Source of the DNA: Synechococcus sp. CO36386bin_29 | Lineage (GTDB): Bacteria > Cyanobacteriota > Cyanobacteriia > PCC-6307 > Cyanobiaceae | DNA length: 64,000 nt | Assembly (NCBI GenBank): GCA_011523835.1 | Contig: WTFZ01000051.1 | Span: 1-64,000 of the forward strand | Direction of reading: 5' to 3' | Part shown: one piece after another, positions 8,017 through 15,754 of the stretch | Numbering within the stretch: position 1 is the stretch's first letter | Layout of the letters: the number at the start of each line of letters is the position of its first letter | The notes under the pieces: model-generated | The model's input: the letters and a program-made list of their open reading frames with translations, nothing else | The model's database searches: none | Told to the model about the DNA's origin: nothing | Translations under genes and position numbers: made by a program

Positions 8017-8735
8017 CGGGCTTGGCGTCGCTGTTCTGGTTGGGGTTCGGGAATGAGCCACGGAACAATGGCGCCCTCGGCCACCAGCCATTTGCGGTAA
8101 CGGTGACCGCAGTCATGCCCTCCCGTCAACTCTCCGAAGGCAGGAATCAGCATTCGCTGCTCGTGATCGTCGTAGGCGAAACAGGGAAGCCGCAAGCGAT
8201 CGGAGCCTTGGCGAAGGGTTGCTGCAGGATGAATATGGCCGCAAAGATTGAGTAGATCGACAGCGGTTGGGCCGTTTTCCGGTTCGTGGCTTAACCAGAG
8301 ACCACCCAGACGGAATGAAGCCTGTCGGGGAAGCACTGCCAATCGAAGATCTCTGTCGTGGTTGCCTCCAACCAGGAGGACATCGGTCTTCAGACGTTCG
8401 GACAGAGTGTCGAGGTCATGCATCAACCGGGGAGTGAGTCCCTGTCGACCGTGGATCAGATCACCGAGGATGATCAGACGCCTTGGCCTGTAACGGGTGC
8501 AGATCCGTTCCAGCCGTTGCAACGTGCCTCGGTCTTCATCGCTCGGTAGAGGAATGCCGAAGGACTGAAACACCTCGGCTTTGCCGAGATGGAGATCCGC
8601 CACCAGAAGATCCTCGCTTGCTTGTCTCCAGATGCCCTTTTCCGGTAGGAGCACCAGCTGTTCTTCACGCCAACGCCAGCTGAACCCTCCCGCCGGGATC
8701 CCTGAATCCGCTTCTGTAGCGCTGATGGCAGCCAA
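8013..8735 (-). CDS. pdeM: Ligase-associated DNA repair endonuclease PdeM (metallophosphoesterase)
   Basis: 240-residue calcineurin-like phosphoesterase with all metal-site motifs: LLVADLHLGK (D-x-H), LIILGDLIHGR (GD), LLVGGNHDRD (GNHD) and LCGHIHPA (GHxH). The N-terminus SGIPAGGFSWRWREEQLVLLPEKGIW is the strand pair typical of PdeM-type enzymes, which belong to the ligase-associated DNA damage response gene set with a Lhr-like helicase, an ATP-dependent ligase and an MBL-fold exonuclease. Those three partners lie at 20-29 kb of this window instead of next door. The gene is coupled by a GTGA overlap to the downstream membrane-anchored protein. Confidence 0.85.
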   Translation of the reverse strand: MAAISATEADSGIPAGGFSWRWREEQLVLLPEKGIWRQASEDLLVADLHLGKAEVFQSFGIPLPSDEDRGTLQRLERICTRYRPRRLIILGDLIHGRQGLTPRLMHDLDTLSERLKTDVLLVGGNHDRDLRLAVLPRQASFRLGGLWLSHEPENGPTAVDLLNLCGHIHPAATLRQGSDRLRLPCFAYDDHEQRMLIPAFGELTGGHDCGHRYRKWLVAEGAIVPWLIPEPQPEQRRQAR

Positions 8736-8780
8736 TCAACCCCTCCATCAATCATTTTCATCCCATTCTGGATCGGTTGA

Positions 8781-8969
8781 ATGTCTCGCGCTTCCCAATC
8801 CCTTGCTCCTGCTGGTGAAACCTTGTATTGGCTGAAGAGGCGCCTTCTGTCTCTCGAGCGACAGGAGCGTTTTGAATGTGCCTACGCCCTGAGGATGGAG
8901 GTGGCGGAGTGGATTCTTGGTGCTGAAGATGGCAACCTCAGAGTTCCCCGCTTTATCGAGCCTCAATGA
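8781..8969 (+). CDS. Small protein, function unknown
   Basis: 62 residues in a non-overlapping window between divergent pdeM and the channel gene. The sequence is amphipathic and charged (YWLKRRLLSLERQERFECAYALRMEVAEWIL), predicting one long helix. It is coupled by an ATGA overlap to the tiny membrane protein that follows, and both lead into the GluR0-like channel, so the three are probably one transcript. No family is recognised; calling it real rests on its position and overlap structure. Confidence 0.6.
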   Translation: MSRASQSLAPAGETLYWLKRRLLSLERQERFECAYALRMEVAEWILGAEDGNLRVPRFIEPQ

Positions 8970-9049
8970 CACTCGCACTGCTGTTGGCTTTGCTCGGTTC
9001 GCTGGTTGCCATGGGCTTCATTGTGAAACGGCTTGAGAGCAATGGTTGA
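8966..9049 (+). CDS. Tiny single-span membrane protein (27 aa), too short for the ORF track
   Basis: Frame ATG 8966 to TGA 9049: MTLALLLALLGSLVAMGF, then IVKRLESNG. It is one hydrophobic helix with a positively charged C-terminal end, so it should sit in the membrane with the C-terminus in the cytoplasm. Its ATG overlaps the preceding stop as ATGA, and its stop is followed 11 bases later by the GTG start of the channel gene. This organisation argues for a translated small protein rather than chance. A role as an accessory to the channel is only inference. Confidence 0.55.
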   Translation: MTLALLLALLGSLVAMGFIVKRLESNG

Positions 9050-9060
9050 GGGGTGCGAGC

Positions 9061-10125
9061 GTGAAGGTTGCATTTCTTCTGGCGTGTTTCACAGCGCTTG
9101 CTGGTCCGACTGATGCTTTGGCTCAAACGCTCCGCGTTGGCGTCAGCGGTGCTCCTCCTTTCGTGATGAAGGAAGACGACGCCTTGCGCGGAATCAGTCT
9201 GCAGATCTGGGATCAAACGGCTGACAGTCTCAACCGGCCGTACGAGCTGGTTCCGTTCCCGACGACGGAGGCAAATCTCGATGCTGTGGTGAATGGTCAG
9301 GTGGATCTGGCTATTGGGCCGATCAGCATCACCCCGGATCGTCTGGCCAACCCAAAGATCGACTTCACCCAGCCTTATTTCCACGGCACTGAAGATCTGT
9401 TGCTGCCGTTACGAACACCCGGCTTGCTGGCTCGACTGCGCCCCTTTTTCGGTTGGGCTGCTTTGTCATCTGCTGGTGGATTGCTTCTTCTCCTCTTCCT
9501 GGTCGGGAATCTGATCTGGCTGGCTGAACGCCGTCGGAATGCTGACCAGTTCCCGCGTCAGTACCTGAAGGGCGTCGGTAACGGCATGTGGTTTGCCCTG
9601 GTGACTCTCACCACCGTTGGCTATGGCGATCGGGCTCCACTCTCCAAAACCGGTCGAGCCATTGCGGGGGTTTGGATGGTGATGTCGCTTCTGGCGCTCT
9701 CCTCCATTACCGCCGGTCTGGCCTCAGCCTTCACCGTTTCACTGACACGGCTGGACCCCGCGGGGATCCGCGACATCACAGATCTGCGTGGAAAGACCGT
9801 TGCTGTGGTGGATGGAACGACCAGCCAGACCTGGGCAAAGATCTATGGCGCCCGGGCTCTGACGGCTTCAACACTGAAGGAAGCCATCGATCTTCTCGGT
9901 ATGAGCAAGGTCGATGGCGTGATCTTCGATGGAGCGCCTCTGCGTTACTACCTCCAGCAGAACCCTGGAGCGCCTTACAAGATGGCTCCGTTCAGTCTGG
10001 CCAATCAGACCTATGGCTTCGTCCTTCCCATCGACAGTCCGATGCGAACGCCGATTGATGTGGTGCTGCTTGGCATGCAACGCAAAGGAGAGGTGAAACA
10101 GATCACAGATGACCTGTTGCAATGA
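9061..10125 (+). CDS. GluR0-like ligand-gated potassium channel
   Basis: GTG 9061 is preferred over TTG 9046 because it directly starts a signal peptide (VKVAFLLACFTALAGPTDALA). Domain order is that of prokaryotic glutamate-receptor channels: first half of a periplasmic solute-binding domain (LRVGVSGAPPFVMKE to VDLAIGPISITPDRL), a membrane helix (LSSAGGLLLLLFLVGNLIWL), a pore loop with a K+-channel selectivity filter (TLTTVGYGDRAP), a second membrane helix (AGVWMVMSLLALSSITAGLA), then the second binding half (LRGKTVAVVDGTTSQTW to PFSLANQTYGFVLPID). It should conduct K+ on binding an amino acid or related ligand from the periplasm. Ligand residues cannot be assigned by eye. Confidence 0.92.
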   Translation: MKVAFLLACFTALAGPTDALAQTLRVGVSGAPPFVMKEDDALRGISLQIWDQTADSLNRPYELVPFPTTEANLDAVVNGQVDLAIGPISITPDRLANPKIDFTQPYFHGTEDLLLPLRTPGLLARLRPFFGWAALSSAGGLLLLLFLVGNLIWLAERRRNADQFPRQYLKGVGNGMWFALVTLTTVGYGDRAPLSKTGRAIAGVWMVMSLLALSSITAGLASAFTVSLTRLDPAGIRDITDLRGKTVAVVDGTTSQTWAKIYGARALTASTLKEAIDLLGMSKVDGVIFDGAPLRYYLQQNPGAPYKMAPFSLANQTYGFVLPIDSPMRTPIDVVLLGMQRKGEVKQITDDLLQ

Positions 10126-10159
10126 TCTGATCGAAAAACTGATTGAAAAACGGTGGTTT

Positions 10160-10426
10160 TCAGCGCAGGGGACCGTGTCTGCGTAAACCATCTTCGATCA
10201 GAAACGTGGCCAGGCTGCTGCAACTGCGGCCCTCGGCCAGAGCCTGTTGCTTGAGCCGATTCATCACACCGGAGGGGAGCGTTACATTGACGCGTTCAGA
10301 ATCAGCGTTCTCGGCGACCTGAGCGGCAGTGATCTCCTCCTGATGGTCCGATTGAAGTTGCTCCTGCAGCTCTTGGAGCAGATTCTGCAAAAAAGACACG
10401 TTTGCGTACCTGATTAGTAACGTCAA
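10160..10426 (-). CDS. Ribbon-helix-helix (CopG/Arc-type) small DNA-binding protein
   Basis: Up to 88 residues. The C-terminal half is a ribbon-helix-helix domain (RVNVTLPSGVMNRLKQQALA, then RSCSSLATFLIEDGLRRHG), the fold of small repressors and antitoxins. The N-terminal part is a Gln/Glu-rich helix (FLQNLLQELQEQL). The start is uncertain: the track uses TTG 10426, but GTG 10399 gives a more compact protein and would leave the repeated CGTACC elements upstream of the gene. No toxin gene is adjacent, so a toxin-antitoxin role is not supported. It is divergent from the PPC-glutaredoxin gene. Confidence 0.7.
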   Translation of the reverse strand: MTLLIRYANVSFLQNLLQELQEQLQSDHQEEITAAQVAENADSERVNVTLPSGVMNRLKQQALAEGRSCSSLATFLIEDGLRRHGPLR

Positions 10427-10484
10427 CGTACCGTATTTTCAATATCGTCTGGGGGTATTCTGGCATCGCTTTCTTGTTGTCTGG

Positions 10485-11078
10485 ATGGAGACTCTGACCC
10501 TCAAGTTGAATCCCGGTCAGGATCTCCTCCAGTCCCTCCATCAACTCGCTGTCGAGCAACAGCTCAAAGGGTTCGTCCTGGGAGTTGTCGGCGACCTCTC
10601 AGAGGCCTGTTTTCAGTGCCCTGGTCAACCTCAGCCCACCAGGATGCAGGGCGTTCTGGAAGTGATCACCCTGAATGGCACCGTGTCACCTGATGGTGTT
10701 CATCTTCATCTGAGCCTGTCCGATGGAGCCTGTCAGGTCTGGGGTGGTCATCTTGAACCCGGAAGCACTGTCTTGAAGGGTGTGCAGCTCTTACTTGGGC
10801 TGAGTGGGCTTCCAGACCAGAATCCGTCACCCCAAGAGCGGATTGAACTGGCGGTTCTCCCCGGTTGTCCCTGGTGCCATCGCGCCCGACAGCTCCTGGA
10901 TCGTCAGAACATTCCTCACAACATTATTTCGGTCGACAGTGATCACGTCTTTGCAACCTGCTTTGAGCGCAGTGGTCTCCGCCTATTCCCGCAGATCTTC
11001 CTGAATGGTGACTATTTCGGTGATTACAGCGCACTCCTTCAGCTGCATCAGAATGGACAGATTGATGCTCTGCGATGA
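10485..11078 (+). CDS. PPC/PCC (DUF296) domain - glutaredoxin fusion protein
   Basis: 197 residues in two parts. Residues 1-110 look like a PPC/PCC domain (LKGFVLGVVGDLSEACFQCPG, LEVITLNGTVSPDGVHLHLS, WGGHLEPGSTVLKGVQLLL), a small beta domain that in plants accompanies AT-hooks. Residues 122-197 are a glutaredoxin-like thioredoxin fold with active site CPWC (LPGCPWCHRARQLLDRQNIP), a cis-Pro in LFPQIFLNGDYFGDYSAL, and a normal C-terminal helix. The fusion suggests redox control of, or redox chemistry linked to, the PPC domain. The stop overlaps the next gene's ATG. Confidence 0.85.
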   Translation: METLTLKLNPGQDLLQSLHQLAVEQQLKGFVLGVVGDLSEACFQCPGQPQPTRMQGVLEVITLNGTVSPDGVHLHLSLSDGACQVWGGHLEPGSTVLKGVQLLLGLSGLPDQNPSPQERIELAVLPGCPWCHRARQLLDRQNIPHNIISVDSDHVFATCFERSGLRLFPQIFLNGDYFGDYSALLQLHQNGQIDALR

Positions 11079-11287
11079 GTGAGTCCACAGACACTGGTCT
11101 CTGGTCGCAGAAACCATGGTGGTGTCAGCCTTGGTCCATCATTCTCACCGGCCTTGTTGTGGTTGTTGGCAGTTGGGTGCTGATGCACCGAATCTGGATC
11201 ACCGGTTCAGCGGCGCTTGCTGTGGCGAGCTGGTGGTTTCTCTTTCTCTTGATCGCACCAATTGCTTATCGCAATCAGTCGCGCTGA
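11075..11287 (+). CDS. Small two-span membrane protein, DUF6737-like
   Basis: 70 residues; ATG 11075 overlaps the preceding stop as ATGA, so it is co-translated with the PPC-glutaredoxin gene. The Trp-rich N-terminus (LWSQKPWWCQPWSIILTG) is followed by two hydrophobic segments (IILTGLVVVVGSWVLMHRIW and ALAVASWWFLFLLIAPIAY). The KPWWCQPWSI pattern resembles a small conserved cyanobacterial family (DUF6737, as I recall it). Function unknown. Confidence 0.75.
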   Translation: MSESTDTGLWSQKPWWCQPWSIILTGLVVVVGSWVLMHRIWITGSAALAVASWWFLFLLIAPIAYRNQSR

Positions 11288-11472
11288 GCAGCGCGAAAGC
11301 GCTGTTTTTCCTCCAGTAATTCAGCTTCCAACTGTTCGATCAGCTGCGTGACCAAAGCCTGAAATTCAGGCTGACATCCCCGAAATGCCGCTTTATGACG
11401 GATCGGTTCGTTGCGTGTGCGCAGATCGGTCAGCATCAGCTGAAGAGCATCGATTCTTGCGTTGCTGTTCAA
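11275..11472 (-). CDS. Small protein, function unknown
   Basis: Up to 65 residues from a TTG at 11472; an internal ATG at 11436 would give 53. It contains helical, charged sequence (LVTQLIEQLEAELLEEKQRF) and one Cys. Its 3' end overlaps the convergent membrane protein gene by 13 bases. No family recognised; support is limited to a clean open frame in space that no other gene explains. Confidence 0.5.
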   Translation of the reverse strand: MNSNARIDALQLMLTDLRTRNEPIRHKAAFRGCQPEFQALVTQLIEQLEAELLEEKQRFRAAQRD

Positions 11473-11513
11473 GATGTCAGTGCATGCGCGTGGCGAGGTT
11501 ATGACATCGAGAG

Positions 11514-12323
11514 TTAGGCCGGCAGCACCTGCCGGTAGCCGCCGCCTTCCACAACCTTCAATGGTGTGTCGTAAAGGTCTGACAGCACCTCATCACTCAG
11601 GACCTCTGCAGATGCACCATCGACAACGATATTGCCCCTGCGCATCCCCACCACGCGCGTGATTTCAGGGATGATTGCATCGATCTGGTGGGTGATCAGG
11701 ATCAGTGTGGTCCCCATTCGGCAGAGCTCTCGGAGTTGGTCCAGCAATCTGTGACGGGCCCGCAGGTCAAGAGCATTGGTCGGCTCATCGAGCACCAACA
11801 CCTGCGGCTGATGCACCATGGCCCTGGCAATCAGCACTCTGCGTTTCTGACCGTCGGACAGGCTTCCGAACCGACTGGCAGCCAGGTCTGACAGGCTGAA
11901 TTGCTTCAAAACATCAGCGGAATGTTGAATCTGCTGAGGCGTTGGCTGAAGTCCGCGTCTCAGACCGATGGCTCCGAAGAAGGCGGAGTGCATCAGTTCT
12001 CGGCAGGTCATCGCATCGGGGATGCGTTGCTGCAGCTCCGAATCCACCACTCCGAGATGCTCGCGCAAGGACCAGAGATTGATTCGTTCCTCGCCGAAAA
12101 GGCGCAGGTGGGACTGCGGTTGAACCACAGGATGAAGGCAGCGACTGATGAGCTTGACGAGCGTGCTTTTGCCGGCCCCGTTTGGCCCCAGAATCGCTGT
12201 GGACTCACCGAGCCAGAGACGCAGTGACAGATCCTGCACGATGCGATGACCTCCGGCCCAGGCTTCGATGCCCTGAAGGTCCAGCCATGGTGCGTTTCGA
12301 TGGCTTGCGTGCTGAAGGTGCAT
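11514..12323 (-). CDS. ABC transporter ATP-binding protein (lone ATPase)
   Basis: 269 residues, a single ABC ATPase domain. Walker A is GPNGAGKST, the signature is LSDGQKRR (variant of LSGGQ), Walker B is VLVLDEPTNALD, and the switch His is in ILITHQIDAI. It has the general shape of ATPases that work with separate permeases (similar layout in iron/manganese/zinc or ModF-like families), but no permease or binding protein is adjacent, so substrate is unknown. Divergent from the zinc-ribbon protein. Confidence 0.9.
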   Translation of the reverse strand: MHLQHASHRNAPWLDLQGIEAWAGGHRIVQDLSLRLWLGESTAILGPNGAGKSTLVKLISRCLHPVVQPQSHLRLFGEERINLWSLREHLGVVDSELQQRIPDAMTCRELMHSAFFGAIGLRRGLQPTPQQIQHSADVLKQFSLSDLAASRFGSLSDGQKRRVLIARAMVHQPQVLVLDEPTNALDLRARHRLLDQLRELCRMGTTLILITHQIDAIIPEITRVVGMRRGNIVVDGASAEVLSDEVLSDLYDTPLKVVEGGGYRQVLPA

Positions 12324-12358
12324 GGAGTGATTGTGGCTGCTGAGCCGATGCGATCCCG

Positions 12359-12574
12359 ATGACCAACCGCTGCAGCCGATGCGGTTCCACTAGTTTCCGT
12401 GCCGATCGGTCTCTCGGAGGTCGTCTTGTCTGCTCCCATTGCGGGACACCTGCTGGCCAACACGTGCGAAGCGCGCGCCGCACCTCGGTCGTCCCGCGAC
12501 GTAAAGGTGTCCGGGTCTGGGTGATTCTGGCCCTGATGGCACTTGTGCTCGTTTTGGTTGTTCAGTCGCTCTGA
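12359..12574 (+). CDS. Zinc-ribbon plus single membrane helix protein
   Basis: 71 residues. The N-terminus has a four-Cys zinc ribbon (NRCSRCGSTSFRADRSLGGR then LVCSHCGTPAG), then a basic linker (SARRTSVVPRRKGVR) and a C-terminal membrane span (VWVILALMALVLVLVVQSL). The arrangement places the zinc ribbon on the cytoplasmic face of the membrane. Function unknown; this domain layout is common in small cyanobacterial proteins. Its 3' end overlaps the convergent NUDIX gene by 13 bases. Confidence 0.8.
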   Translation: MTNRCSRCGSTSFRADRSLGGRLVCSHCGTPAGQHVRSARRTSVVPRRKGVRVWVILALMALVLVLVVQSL

Positions 12575-12987
12575 ATGTCCTGAAGTCTGCCGGTGAGCAG
12601 CTTCAGGGTTGGCGCCAGGGGACGGAGCTCATTGAGTCTGGGGCTCAGAATCTGTCCAGTTCGCAGCTCTGCAACGGAAGCAAGAACCATGTCCTGCCCT
12701 TCATTCAGTTCAAGCAGGTGAAGATCTCTCTGAAGCTCGCCCAGGAACACATGGGCAGTGCGTTCGGAGGTGCTGTGTCTCATCCACAGCCTCATCCCGG
12801 CGGGGCACCAACCTATTTCTTCGATCAGCTCCCTTTGAAGGGCCTGTTCAGCGGTCTCCCCTGATTCGAGGTGTCCTCCGAACAGGCCCCAACATCCAGG
12901 GGCAGCGATGCCATCAATGTCATCACGAAGCTGAAGCAACCAACGTCCCTGACGTCGGAGCATTGCAATGGAGACATCGAATGGCAT
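12562..12987 (-). CDS. NUDIX hydrolase
   Basis: 141 residues with a complete Nudix box: GGHLESGETAEQALQREL followed by IEEIGW (GX5EX7REUXEEXGU). The N-terminal strands (VSIAMLRRQGRWLLQLRDD, then APGCWGLFGG) and C-terminal helix are normal. It hydrolyses a nucleoside diphosphate linked to some moiety; the substrate cannot be read. It lies 8 bases after a small exported protein on the same strand reading away from it (12995-13243 is upstream), so the two may be co-transcribed. Confidence 0.9.
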   Translation of the reverse strand: MPFDVSIAMLRRQGRWLLQLRDDIDGIAAPGCWGLFGGHLESGETAEQALQRELIEEIGWCPAGMRLWMRHSTSERTAHVFLGELQRDLHLLELNEGQDMVLASVAELRTGQILSPRLNELRPLAPTLKLLTGRLQDIQSD

Positions 12988-12994
12988 CGGGTGC

Positions 12995-13243
12995 TCAGAA
13001 GATGCCGAGCTTCTTCTTCTTGCAATAACCGGCGCCGATGTTCATCCAGCCGGACAGGCAGGCTTTTCCGTTAGTGGGAGCCACTTCGTAGTAGATCGGC
13101 GACACGCAGGTTGTTCCCAGGGTGTTGACGTAACCCAGCGGACACTCCTCATAGCCGGGAGCCTTGGGGATCTCTTTCTGCGCCAGCGCTGACGCTGGAC
13201 TCAACAGGGGAGCGAGTGCCGCCAGCCAGATCAGCTTTTTCAT
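12995..13243 (-). CDS. Small exported Cys-rich protein with duplicated C-x2-G-[YW]-x7-C motif
   Basis: 82 residues. A signal peptide (KKLIWLAALAPLLSPASALA) precedes a 60-residue mature part with four Cys. These fall in two copies of a 13-residue element: CPLGYVNTLGTTC (residues 34-46) and CLSGWMNIGAGYC (62-74), i.e. C-x2-G-aromatic-x7-C. The C-terminus is basic (KKKKLGIF). The same element occurs in the exported protein at 17412-17945. Probably secreted or periplasmic with disulfides; function unknown. Confidence 0.75.
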   Translation of the reverse strand: MKKLIWLAALAPLLSPASALAQKEIPKAPGYEECPLGYVNTLGTTCVSPIYYEVAPTNGKACLSGWMNIGAGYCKKKKLGIF

Positions 13244-13377
13244 GAATTGGGCAGGGGTGAAAACGGGCTGAAATTAACAGGAAATTGATTTGCTCGGGGT
13301 CCAGATCACAGGCAATCATTGACGCAGGTGCCTTCAATCATGTGTTCAGGCTCTATCGGTGAATGTCAACGATGAGA

Positions 13378-13911
13378 TCAAATGTCTTCTGGTCGTAGAA
13401 AAGAATCAATGCTCATCTCTTGGCGGCGCAGAAGAGCGAAGGTCGTGCCTGCATTTCCCCTGCAGATGCGCAGGATGTCATCCAGAGCTGTGATTTCAAG
13501 CCAGGCGGGGAACGATTGATTCACCGTTTTCATCCAAGCCAAGCGGCCACCTCCTGGCACTTCAGGACCGACCCAGCCTCCCTTGCGGAAACGGACCGAA
13601 ACCCGGGTGGCCGTTTTGATCGATAGTTCTGCCTCAACAGTGATCGCCGCAAATCGTCCGAGTGGACCATTGAGTCTCAGCAGGTTCAGGCCTCGGCTGT
13701 GATCGGGATCCAAGATCTGTAAGTTGTCCAACCATGGCGCTTGCTTCAGCCAGGGTTGGCTTGCACTGCTCCAGCGCAATTCCCAGACACCGCTGAGTTG
13801 TTTGCTCTGCTGAAGGAGGTTCACGTCAGCCGCAGCTTCTGCCCCCTTGATCAAGTCCGGGATGGACGGGTCGTTGGGATGGTCTCTAAGGAGCTGAATC
13901 AGTTGGTCCAT
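13378..13911 (-). CDS. PAP/fibrillin (plastoglobulin-like) family protein
   Basis: 177 residues. A helical N-terminus is followed by the lipocalin-like PAP/fibrillin pattern: LSGVWELRWSSASQPWLKQA, RLNGPLGRFAAITVEAEL, RVSVRFRKGGW and a C-terminal ALDDILRICRGNAGTTFALL that matches the family end. Family members in plastids and cyanobacteria associate with lipid bodies or thylakoids and are linked to carotenoid/quinone lipid handling under stress. Its start is 4 bases from the stop of the DUF427 gene, suggesting one transcript. Confidence 0.85.
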   Translation of the reverse strand: MDQLIQLLRDHPNDPSIPDLIKGAEAAADVNLLQQSKQLSGVWELRWSSASQPWLKQAPWLDNLQILDPDHSRGLNLLRLNGPLGRFAAITVEAELSIKTATRVSVRFRKGGWVGPEVPGGGRLAWMKTVNQSFPAWLEITALDDILRICRGNAGTTFALLRRQEMSIDSFLRPEDI

Positions 13912-13915
13912 CGGA

Positions 13916-14386
13916 TCAGATCAGCTCCGGGTGCATTGGATCCCCCTTGAATGGTCCTTCAACGGCTGATGTGATCCAACCACCGTAAAAACCTCCTGGT
14001 TGGGGGATCACCGGTTCAGCATTGACCCAGCATCCCTGCATCAAACCCGGATACAGAGCAAACCATCCAGCGATGGCCTGAAACGATGGCGTGGGCGATG
14101 GATAACGCCAAACAGCACGATGAATCCTTCCCTGTGATGTCACCACATCGAAGTACTCCGCTACTCCTTTCCACTCGCAGAAACTTCGTCCCGCTGCGGG
14201 GGACAACAGCGCCATGGCCATCCCGGATGGCGGCAGGTAGTAGGTGGGAGGGTGATAGGTCTCCAGCACGCGTTGGCACCCTCTGCCATCGAAGAGAATC
14301 TCATCGCTGACCTTGATCAGCACGTGATCGTCGGTGGGTTCCAGTCGTGGTGGTCGGGGATAGTCGGCGACCCTTTCCGGTGCCAT
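13916..14386 (-). CDS. DUF427 domain protein
   Basis: 156 residues. The central region shows the DUF427 pattern: YPRPPRLEPTDDHVLIKVSDEILFD-type N-terminus, VLETYHPPTYYLPPSGMAMALL, FCEWKGVAEYFDV and a Trp/Pro-rich end (FYGGWITSAVEGPFKGDP). DUF427 proteins are small beta-tent fold proteins of unknown biochemical role. It is upstream of, and almost abuts, the fibrillin gene on the same strand, and is divergent from the lipase-like gene. Confidence 0.85.
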   Translation of the reverse strand: MAPERVADYPRPPRLEPTDDHVLIKVSDEILFDGRGCQRVLETYHPPTYYLPPSGMAMALLSPAAGRSFCEWKGVAEYFDVVTSQGRIHRAVWRYPSPTPSFQAIAGWFALYPGLMQGCWVNAEPVIPQPGGFYGGWITSAVEGPFKGDPMHPELI

Positions 14387-14436
14387 GGCGTCGTCATCGT
14401 TTGATCTGATGATGGCGCTGTCTCAGCTGCACCGGA

Positions 14437-15141
14437 GTGATGCGATCTGTCGACCCCCACCAGCCGGTGGTGATCCTTGGTGGATTTCTCATCACTGAGG
14501 AGGCCTATCAGCCGATGGCCGAAGCCCTGCGGCTCTCGGGGGTGGAGCACGTGGTCGTAGTTCCGGTCAGCCGCTTCGACTGGTTGCTCACCAGCTGGGG
14601 ATTCGGCTGGCGACGTGTTCTGGATCGTGTCGCTGCCGCTGTTGATGCGTTGCAGCCCCTCTCGGAAAGTGGTCAGGTCACGTTGGTGGGCCACAGCTCA
14701 GGCGGTGTGATGTTGCGCCTTTATCTCAGTGACGAGCTGTTCCAGGCACGCCGCTATGGCGGTTCAGAACGTTGCAACAGACTGGTCACTCTGGGGAGTC
14801 CTCATCAGGCCATCCGAGCGACACCCCTGCGCGCCATGGTGGATCGCCGCTTCCCCGGGTGCCATCACACCGGCGTGGATTACGTAGCAGTCGCCGGCGC
14901 GTTGGATCTCAGTGATTCGACAGCATCAGCGTTCAGTCGACGCAGTGCTTCCGGCAGTTACAAGAGCATCGTCGGGGATGCTGCAGTGGCAGGGGATGGC
15001 CTCGTGCCGGTCAGTTCAGCTCTATTGAAGGATGCGCGTCCTCTCGTGCTGAACACCACCGCCCATGGTGGTCTGTTCGGTACGTGCTGGTACGGAAGTC
15101 CTGAGCGCGTTCAGTCCTGGTGGAGGTTTGTTCTGGGTTGA
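14437..15141 (+). CDS. Alpha/beta hydrolase, lipase-like
   Basis: 234 residues. An N-terminal oxyanion strand (PVVILGGFLITEEAYQPM), the nucleophile elbow VTLVGHSSGGVMLRLYL (G-x-S-x-G with Ser) and a late His (LNTTAHGGLFGTCWYGSPE) are visible, with Asp in GDGLVPVSS. LVTLGSPHQA is typical of triacylglycerol-lipase-like or PGAP1-like hydrolases. No signal peptide is seen, so it acts in the cytoplasm or at the membrane face. Lipid is a likely substrate by family; not proven. Confidence 0.87.
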   Translation: MMRSVDPHQPVVILGGFLITEEAYQPMAEALRLSGVEHVVVVPVSRFDWLLTSWGFGWRRVLDRVAAAVDALQPLSESGQVTLVGHSSGGVMLRLYLSDELFQARRYGGSERCNRLVTLGSPHQAIRATPLRAMVDRRFPGCHHTGVDYVAVAGALDLSDSTASAFSRRSASGSYKSIVGDAAVAGDGLVPVSSALLKDARPLVLNTTAHGGLFGTCWYGSPERVQSWWRFVLG

Positions 15142-15148
15142 CGTTGCA

Positions 15149-15754
15149 TCAGATCACTGCTTCCGGCCTTGGCTTCGGCAATCGGCCATCAATGCGCCAG
15201 TAACCGAACCAGTCAGGCTTCAGATCCGTCTCCGGTGGATTGGGAACTGACTGCAAGCTGATTCGCCATCCGCCGATGCCGTCGATCGGCAGACAGTCAT
15301 CGACGTCGCCCATGGTCTCGATCCCATGGAGATCATCCTTGTGCACCTGCAGGGATCCTTTCAACCAACGGGCTTTGGCCCGAGCCTTGGCGGCCTGCTG
15401 GGTTCTGGCCACCACCAGGCCGAATTGATGCTGTTCCTGAAGCGACTCACATTTGTAACCACCGAGATTGACGAACCAAAGCCGATCGATGGGTTGCGCA
15501 GTCCTTGAGGTGATGAGCTTGTCTGGCATCGCTGCTGCCGGCAGCGGCCGCACCGCAAAGCCATCCACATGAGTGATGGCTTTGTAGCTGTCGACATGCA
15601 GACCCTTCTGCAAGCCGAACCATTCGCGCTTCAGCGTTGGAATGGTGTCATCAATCGACGTTCCGACCACCCAGCGCACATCGTGGAGTTCCATATGACA
15701 CGTCGCCGTTCGACCGCCGAGCACCACGAGGAAGAGGGTCGCTTGAGTGCTCAT
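15149..15754 (-). CDS. DUF1543 domain protein
   Basis: 201 residues from ATG 15754, which overlaps the chrA stop as ATGA; the track start 11 codons earlier lies inside chrA. DUF1543 pattern is clear and duplicated: LFLVVLGGRTATCHMELHDV with RWVVG at the N-terminus and LWFVNLGGYKCESLQEQHQF in the second half. Function unknown. Translational coupling with chrA is evident. Confidence 0.87.
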   Translation of the reverse strand: MSTQATLFLVVLGGRTATCHMELHDVRWVVGTSIDDTIPTLKREWFGLQKGLHVDSYKAITHVDGFAVRPLPAAAMPDKLITSRTAQPIDRLWFVNLGGYKCESLQEQHQFGLVVARTQQAAKARAKARWLKGSLQVHKDDLHGIETMGDVDDCLPIDGIGGWRISLQSVPNPPETDLKPDWFGYWRIDGRLPKPRPEAVI

